Assembly (NCBI RefSeq): GCF_000165485.1
Contig: NC_014623.1
Location: 6,404,893 to 6,468,892 of the forward strand
DNA: 64,000 nt
Direction of reading: 5' to 3'
Source of the DNA: Stigmatella aurantiaca DW4/3-1
Lineage (GTDB): Bacteria; Myxococcota; Myxococcia; Myxococcales; Myxococcaceae
The position numbers and the translations under genes are program-made. Positions 36,001-64,000 of this stretch are shown here, one piece after another. The notes under the pieces were generated by a model, which was not told the DNA's origin, did no database searches, and saw nothing but the letters and a program-made list of their open reading frames with translations. Position 1 is the stretch's first letter. The number at the start of each line of letters is the position of its first letter.

Positions 36001-37244
36001 CGCGGGTTCAGTCCACGAAAGTGCAGGTGCGCGGGGAGGGTTTCCTTGCCGAGCGACAGCACGACCTTGATGAGTCCTGCGATGCCGGCGGCCGCCTCCA
36101 AGTGGCCGATGTTCGTCTTGACCGACCCGACGACACAGTGGCGCTCCCCACCACGCTCTTGACCCAGCACGCTCTTGAGCGCATCGAGCTCAATCGGATC
36201 GCCAAGGGGCGTACCAGTGCCGTGGGCCTCGACGTACCCGATGTCGCTCGCCGCGACTTCGGCACTGTCCAGCGCCTTGCGCAAGGTCGCTTCCTGCGAC
36301 AGCACGTTGGGCACGGTCAGACCACCGGAACGACCGTCGTGGTTGATCGAAGAACCGCGGAGAACTGCCCAGACGTGATCGCCATCGCGCTGCGCGTCCG
36401 ACAGGCGCTTGAGCACGACAACGCCGCAGCCCTCGCCGCGGACGAAGCCATTGGCGCGCGCGTCGAACGTGCGGCACCGCCCATCGGGCGACAGCGACTG
36501 GGTCAACCCCACCATGCGCATCCAAGTCGACGACAGGAGCAGGTTGACGCCACCAGCAAGAGCCAGCGTGCTCTCACCGCTGCGCAAGCTCTGACAGGCC
36601 ATGTGGAGCGCGACCAACGACGACGAGCACGCGGTATCCACCGCGGCACATGGACCTTGCAGGCCAAGCGTGTAAGCGATGCGCCCGGCCGCGACGCTGG
36701 GCATGTTGCCGGTCGCCGAGTAACCATTCTGCTCCTCCGGCGGGAGAGCAAGCACGTGGTGCTGATAGTCGGAGGAGGCGATGCCGACGAAGACCCCCAC
36801 CGGGTGCTGGATCAGCCGATCGGCGGGCTGCAGGGCGTTCTCCAGCGCCTCACAACTCACCTCCAGGAGGAGGCGTTGCTGCGGATCGAGATGCGCGGCC
36901 TCGCGTGGGGTGATGCCGAAGAACCCGGCATCGAAGCCGTCGACCGAGTCGATGAGACCGGCCCAGCGCAGCGCCGGCAGCTCGTTGACATCGATCTCGC
37001 CCGCAGGCCACCGCTCTGGGGGAATCTCACGGATCGCATCCACGCCGCCGGCGAGCAGGCGCCAATACGACTCCGGATCATTCGCCCCGCCTGGGAAGCG
37101 GCAAGCCATCCCAATGATGGCGATCGGCTCTTTCTGGGCTGACCGAAGCTGGGCGTTCTCGGCCCGAAGCTTCTTGATGGTAACGGTGGCCCGCTCAAGC
37201 AGCGCGCGCTGTTGCTGCGACCCGTCCTGCGTGGAGGCTGTCAT
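27063..37244 (-). CDS. type I PKS, two modules: KS-AT-DH-KR-ACP / KS-AT-KR-ACP
   Basis: 3393 residues. After a coiled-coil docking helix (1-35), module 1 has KS (Cys206), AT with GQSMG (Ser658) and YASH at 754-757, predicting methylmalonyl. Its DH has H966 intact, but the catalytic Asp is Asn1130 (HPEPLNEAL), so dehydration is doubtful. The KR has Tyr1596 and no LDD motif (A-type pattern), and the ACP has Ser1758. Module 2 has KS with an unusual DTGC2011SGA, AT Ser2464 with VAFH (H2567), predicting malonyl, KR Tyr3132 with a VED motif, and ACP Ser3298. The tail EGGELSDAELAELIAKK is a typical C-terminal docking element. ATG 37244 is chosen; upstream frame to 37415 has no coding character. It is the first gene of the leftward operon. 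Confidence 0.92.
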   Translation of the reverse strand: MTASTQDGSQQQRALLERATVTIKKLRAENAQLRSAQKEPIAIIGMACRFPGGANDPESYWRLLAGGVDAIREIPPERWPAGEIDVNELPALRWAGLIDSVDGFDAGFFGITPREAAHLDPQQRLLLEVSCEALENALQPADRLIQHPVGVFVGIASSDYQHHVLALPPEEQNGYSATGNMPSVAAGRIAYTLGLQGPCAAVDTACSSSLVALHMACQSLRSGESTLALAGGVNLLLSSTWMRMVGLTQSLSPDGRCRTFDARANGFVRGEGCGVVVLKRLSDAQRDGDHVWAVLRGSSINHDGRSGGLTVPNVLSQEATLRKALDSAEVAASDIGYVEAHGTGTPLGDPIELDALKSVLGQERGGERHCVVGSVKTNIGHLEAAAGIAGLIKVVLSLGKETLPAHLHFRGLNPRVSLDQSSLVIGAEARPWPAGDVPRRAVVSSFGISGTNACVVVEEAPARPTDEAAPQPPIGASLPGEFLLPLSARSPEALRALALAHARWLGEPGNTGSLEQHIHLTSTRRSHHSIRQGFVGGTRAELVESLKAFAGQADLPVAETIKAPRIAMIFPGQGSQWLGMGRELHAREPVFRDALTAFDAAMRKVAGWSVLEELFAEAERARLDQVDVIQPCIVAIQLSLAALWRSWGVEPSAVIGQSMGEVSAAYVAGALSIEDTARVITARSRLVKQLRGGAMASVGLPASELEGVLGEGLGVAAINGPASTLVAGRSDAIDRLVTEMAGRGVFCRKVKVDYASHSPEVEPLRMPLLEALSSVRGLPPALAFRSTVHRSWVGAGDLGPEYWYQNLREPVQLFPVLEALLAEDGIDVLLEVSPHPILGPVLQAASTHVGRDAAVFASLRREQAEQKTLLLTLAALYARGQAVAFERVGVKALSDRATRWSPLPTYPWQRQRHWLPAVERLRTVERATEGSRDCLPPGHRLRSPALRDAVYEVVLRSTSLRCFESHRVEGGVIAPASWILSMVVAALRDLGFRGPVASRQMTFARPLAIPDGEERHVQLILSPEAGRPTRFQLLSAAGNGPAEERSWTLLSEGTIVLGEALPLERLDVASLSGRMEAVPSASIGVMAGAPGPEGWIEALHRGGQEVLCRLRTPRASDHAERFVLHPEPLNEALTALVACSGLAGHRYAPIAIDALELIGQADVAWIHGTVEQVESGGRSALSVALHLYDEAYRPVAVVSRMHCVPAFLEGSIKAETGLLARGRYEVAWQLLEPVSATTAPATVPAAEPGRWLIFPDARGACELLAARLEAEGHDCVRFSGGLEPGAELREQLTAAAAGGRPLRGILFGCGLDAVAEPGQPFSSGQLEAVRALLQLAGAIAARSLGPVWILTRGAVSIEEGETIDAPAAAALWGMGRVLGREHPEAVPRLVDVDPRGPVTANAEQLHRALSMGSSPEHQLALRADRIFGLRLRRGRDDHARQSLTPSPEASYLITGGLGRLGLSVAEWLVARGARNLVLLARSLPSEEAARRILALEQQGARILVARADVANFAALGQALAAAEAELPAIRGVIHAAGQARQALLADESWQDYTEVLGAKAAGAWNLHQLTKDRTLDFFVMFSSIAGILGFGGMGSYAAANTYLDALAVHRRGLGLPALSVAWGLWDQDLDQQLGERAMRVGLEPFAAADGLQALGVLAAGQATHAIVASMDWARHLQDRAGAVPPWLHGLAVSPSGPASPREPEGASKFLGSLAGLSAQAAAERISAHVGGVVAETLGYPRYHALPRSKGFFDIGFDSLLAMDLRRRLVKDFAHPFPVTLAFDHPTIERLTSFLVSYWHENGAAARSGTGAVALLPAPSSTTVADPLATAVQVRSDSAVEPIAIVGIGCRFPGGVVDPETFWNLLIQGRDATSEAPHGRWDDESLFDPDPSAPGKFNVRRAGFLSDIESFDPEFFGISPREAARMDPQQRLLLEVTWEALEHAGQPADALVDSATGVFVSGAPNQYLSRFGEDPSELDAYALTGNLPCTLSGRVSYVLGLRGPNLFLDTGCSGALVALHLACQSLRAGECNLALAGGVNVLLSAEMMIGLGKTGTLAPDGRCKTFDASANGFGRGEGCGVLVVKRLSDAQAHGDRIIAVVRGSSVNHDGRSSGLTVPSGPAQQLLMERALQQARISAAQVGFVEAHGTGTQLGDPIEVGALAAVYGRASGRTSPCFLGAVKSNLGHLEAAAGVAGVIKAALAVERGEIPPNVHFAEINPKLPMEGEPFDIPTRLHAWPSTGRRLAAVSSFGLGGTNAHTVLEAAPSIVSSIESAARDVAPGRDRPAHVVTLSARDREALVEQARRLSAFVAQRPSLRLADVAFSANSGRTHLPHRLAIVFSSLEELRARLDAFAEAPSGSDAAHGVVTDAPRPRIGFLFTGQGSQYVGMAKELYETQPVFRDAIEECAAFLDRTAEQPLLTLLADGHSIDRTGRAQPALFAVQYALTRLWRSWGIEPHAVFGHSVGEVAAACAAGVLSLEDALLLIQERARWMETIPDGGVMVSVRAAAGEVEEALAPHAGVVAIAALNGPEHTVISGDRDAVLAIAADFRARGIETKQLRVSVAFHSPAVEPILAPFMRSISSISARPAQLPWVTGLTGTTLPHLEADYWSRQIREPVQFTAAMTALAGLGCDVLLEIGPHPTLTGLAAETLPGSILCLPSLRRGHADTEVIAHSLARLHVAGAPIDLRAWDQPFSRQRHPLPSYPFQRRRLWFDAPSRRRLPSSAGAGAAEREASWYSRCEWREAAPSRLAPSSPRAGHWIVLADAGGFAAALAEVLAARGDTCSLLRPDGLEHQDPAASSHGSGHRWTVPGMARALDAARSAGRPLRGIVHLWSLDVAPTQAIDDDALDRAESLNLGSVLALVQALAARGSSATGDGARLWMVTRGAVCTGNDGASVSVAQAPAWGLGAVIANEHPEIWGGAVDLDAGEGAQRPVREQAAELVGELTGESGEDRVAWRGGRRLIARLARRLPTRTSPVSIRRDATYLVTGGHGALGLAVAGWLAQRGAKHLTLVSRRGPSEGAQAAIAGLTAEGVVVNSVLADIGVPGDVRALLQRIEESGPPLRGVIHAAGIVEDGLIVNQSWEAFERVLRPKVRGAWHLHRNARDLDFFVHFSSASSLLGPHGQASYAAANAFLDALAYHQRAHHTPAVTINWGPWEAGMAARLDAETSRRTLGTGWTPLSISDGWSALDRIVASDEAQVAVLPAIWSVLDGDGRRAPLTRELAGTGGESLPARAQAAEVRVRDTLLAVAPTERKRVLEDHVRQVVERTLGWGARAGDELGPKRRFVEVGMDSLMAIEIRNRLQRELDLTLAATTLFNYPTISALTDHLATMLASAGIVPADAPAATSPTPVLGTQPVRAVEPSEDEGGELSDAELAELIAKKYDSRL

Positions 37245-37845
37245 CTCGCGGTCGCGGGGATGGCGAGGGTGGCCCGTGCGGCAAAGCGGCGCCGGGCAAC
37301 TCTCGAAAAGAGGGAAACGGCCGTAGCTCCCACTTGGCAGCTCCTGTTGAAAACACTCACGAGATCGCGCCGGAGCACGCAGCCAGAAAACCGACTCGAC
37401 GTGGCGATCCGACACGAGTGTCTAACACATCACATCTGCACCTGACAATAGTGGGGTACGGACTTGATCCGGGCACGGCTTCTGATCAGCGCTCGCCGCA
37501 GGCCCTGGTCCCCTGCCCCACTTGCGATTGATCTCCCCGCTGCTTGCCTACCGCGCCACCGGTAACAACTCTCAACACCGCCAGCGGAATCAGAGCCAAA
37601 AGCTCTCAAGGCCTCCTGTCCAAGGTGTCCTACCCAGTGAGTTGCATTTCCGCGCATCTTTTTTTCACGGCAAGCGACACAGCCTGATGACCCTGAAAAA
37701 ACGCTCATATGATCAGCAATCCGCTCGCCGATCTTCCGCTTGTTACCGGGCTGTCCCTGTTGCTGAAGTGTTAAGAGCATGATACTTGTGCCGCCGAATT
37801 CATCCTGGTGATTCTGCGCTAGCGAATACGCGTTGGGGAGTGTCC
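37245..37845. other. divergent intergenic region between two PKS operons, 601 bp
   Basis: No coding signal in either strand; open frames here match nothing. The region is clearly richer in A+T than the genes around it and should carry promoters for both PKS operons. A weak minus-strand candidate has TTGTCA (37448-37443) with a poor -10 17 bp later. On the plus strand TTGCTG (37760) and GATACT (37781) are only 15 bp apart. I could not find a convincing sigma-54 pair. A T7 run lies near 37660. Any cluster regulator probably binds here (inference). Confidence 0.5.
37835..37840 (+). promoter_or_regulatory. ribosome binding site for a TTG start
   Basis: GGGGAG lies 5 bp before TTG 37846. It favours TTG as the start over the GTG at 37840, which it overlaps, and over the far-upstream TTG at 37786, which has no such site. 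Confidence 0.5.
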
Positions 37846-43333
<5,488 letters not shown>

Positions 43334-43335
<2 letters not shown>

Positions 43336-43339
43336 GGAG
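43334..43339 (+). promoter_or_regulatory. ribosome binding site overlapping a stop codon, for a TTG start
   Basis: AAGGAG begins inside the TAA stop of the preceding PKS gene and lies 8 bp before TTG 43348. It decides the unusual start and implies translational coupling. Confidence 0.75.
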
Positions 43340-43347
43340 CCCGGGCT

Positions 43348-53484
<10,137 letters not shown>

Positions 53485-53490
53485 CCGATC

Positions 53491-64000
<10,510 letters not shown>

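Noticed and set aside
37322-37345. Sigma-54 type promoter near TTGGCAG
   Set aside because: The -12 GC doublet is absent at the required spacing.
37245-37415. Longer start for the 3393-residue PKS
   Set aside because: The added residues have no docking character and fall in the AT-rich divergent spacer; MTASTQDG directly precedes the coiled coil.

Overview
The window looks like the chromosome of a myxobacterium (Myxococcota, probably the Cystobacter/Archangium/Stigmatella side). The base composition is high in GC. Large secreted hydrolases sit beside an orphan PAS histidine kinase. The PKS genes use myxobacterial-style docking tails. The taxonomic call is inference; no rRNA or tRNA gene was seen.

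Positions 1-14250 are ordinary accessory chromosome. They hold a ferritin-like PF10118 protein cut by the left edge, a VAO-type flavoprotein, a GT-C glycosyltransferase, a secreted HExxH protease with fibronectin-like repeats and a strong terminator, a gamma-glutamyltranspeptidase-like enzyme, a secreted CocE/NonD hydrolase, two tandem 97-residue paralogues of unknown function, and a soluble histidine kinase.

Positions 14280 to the right edge are a large type I modular polyketide locus. A fatty-acyl-AMP ligase and an acyl-CoA dehydrogenase lie on the minus strand. They are separated from the rest by a broken VOC gene and an SRPBCC gene that look like ordinary neighbours. Two P450 genes follow on the plus strand and converge on two PKS genes transcribed leftward (27058-21455 and 37244-27063). 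A 601-bp divergent intergenic region separates these from a tightly coupled rightward operon: PKS 37846-43335, PKS 43348-53484, PKS 53491-59901, P450 59894-61303 and PKS 61300 to beyond the edge. Spacings in that operon are 12 bp, 6 bp, an 8-bp overlap and a 4-bp overlap.

Read with docking ends in mind, one order is economical (inference). The ligase loads an acyl chain on the N-terminal ACP of the PKS at 61300, the only PKS with no N-terminal docking helix. The chain then passes through the leftward PKSs and the 37846 and 43348 proteins, and ends at the 53491 protein, which has no docking tail. The striking points are a module with a gutted AT and a dead KR but an apparently sound ER (37846), dead KRs in the last two modules, no thioesterase anywhere in view, and two P450s lacking the usual acid residue in helix I. 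Together these suggest a partly non-elongating assembly line that ends in a beta-polyketone, which could cyclise to a pyrone or furanone without a TE. I cannot match the locus to a named compound.
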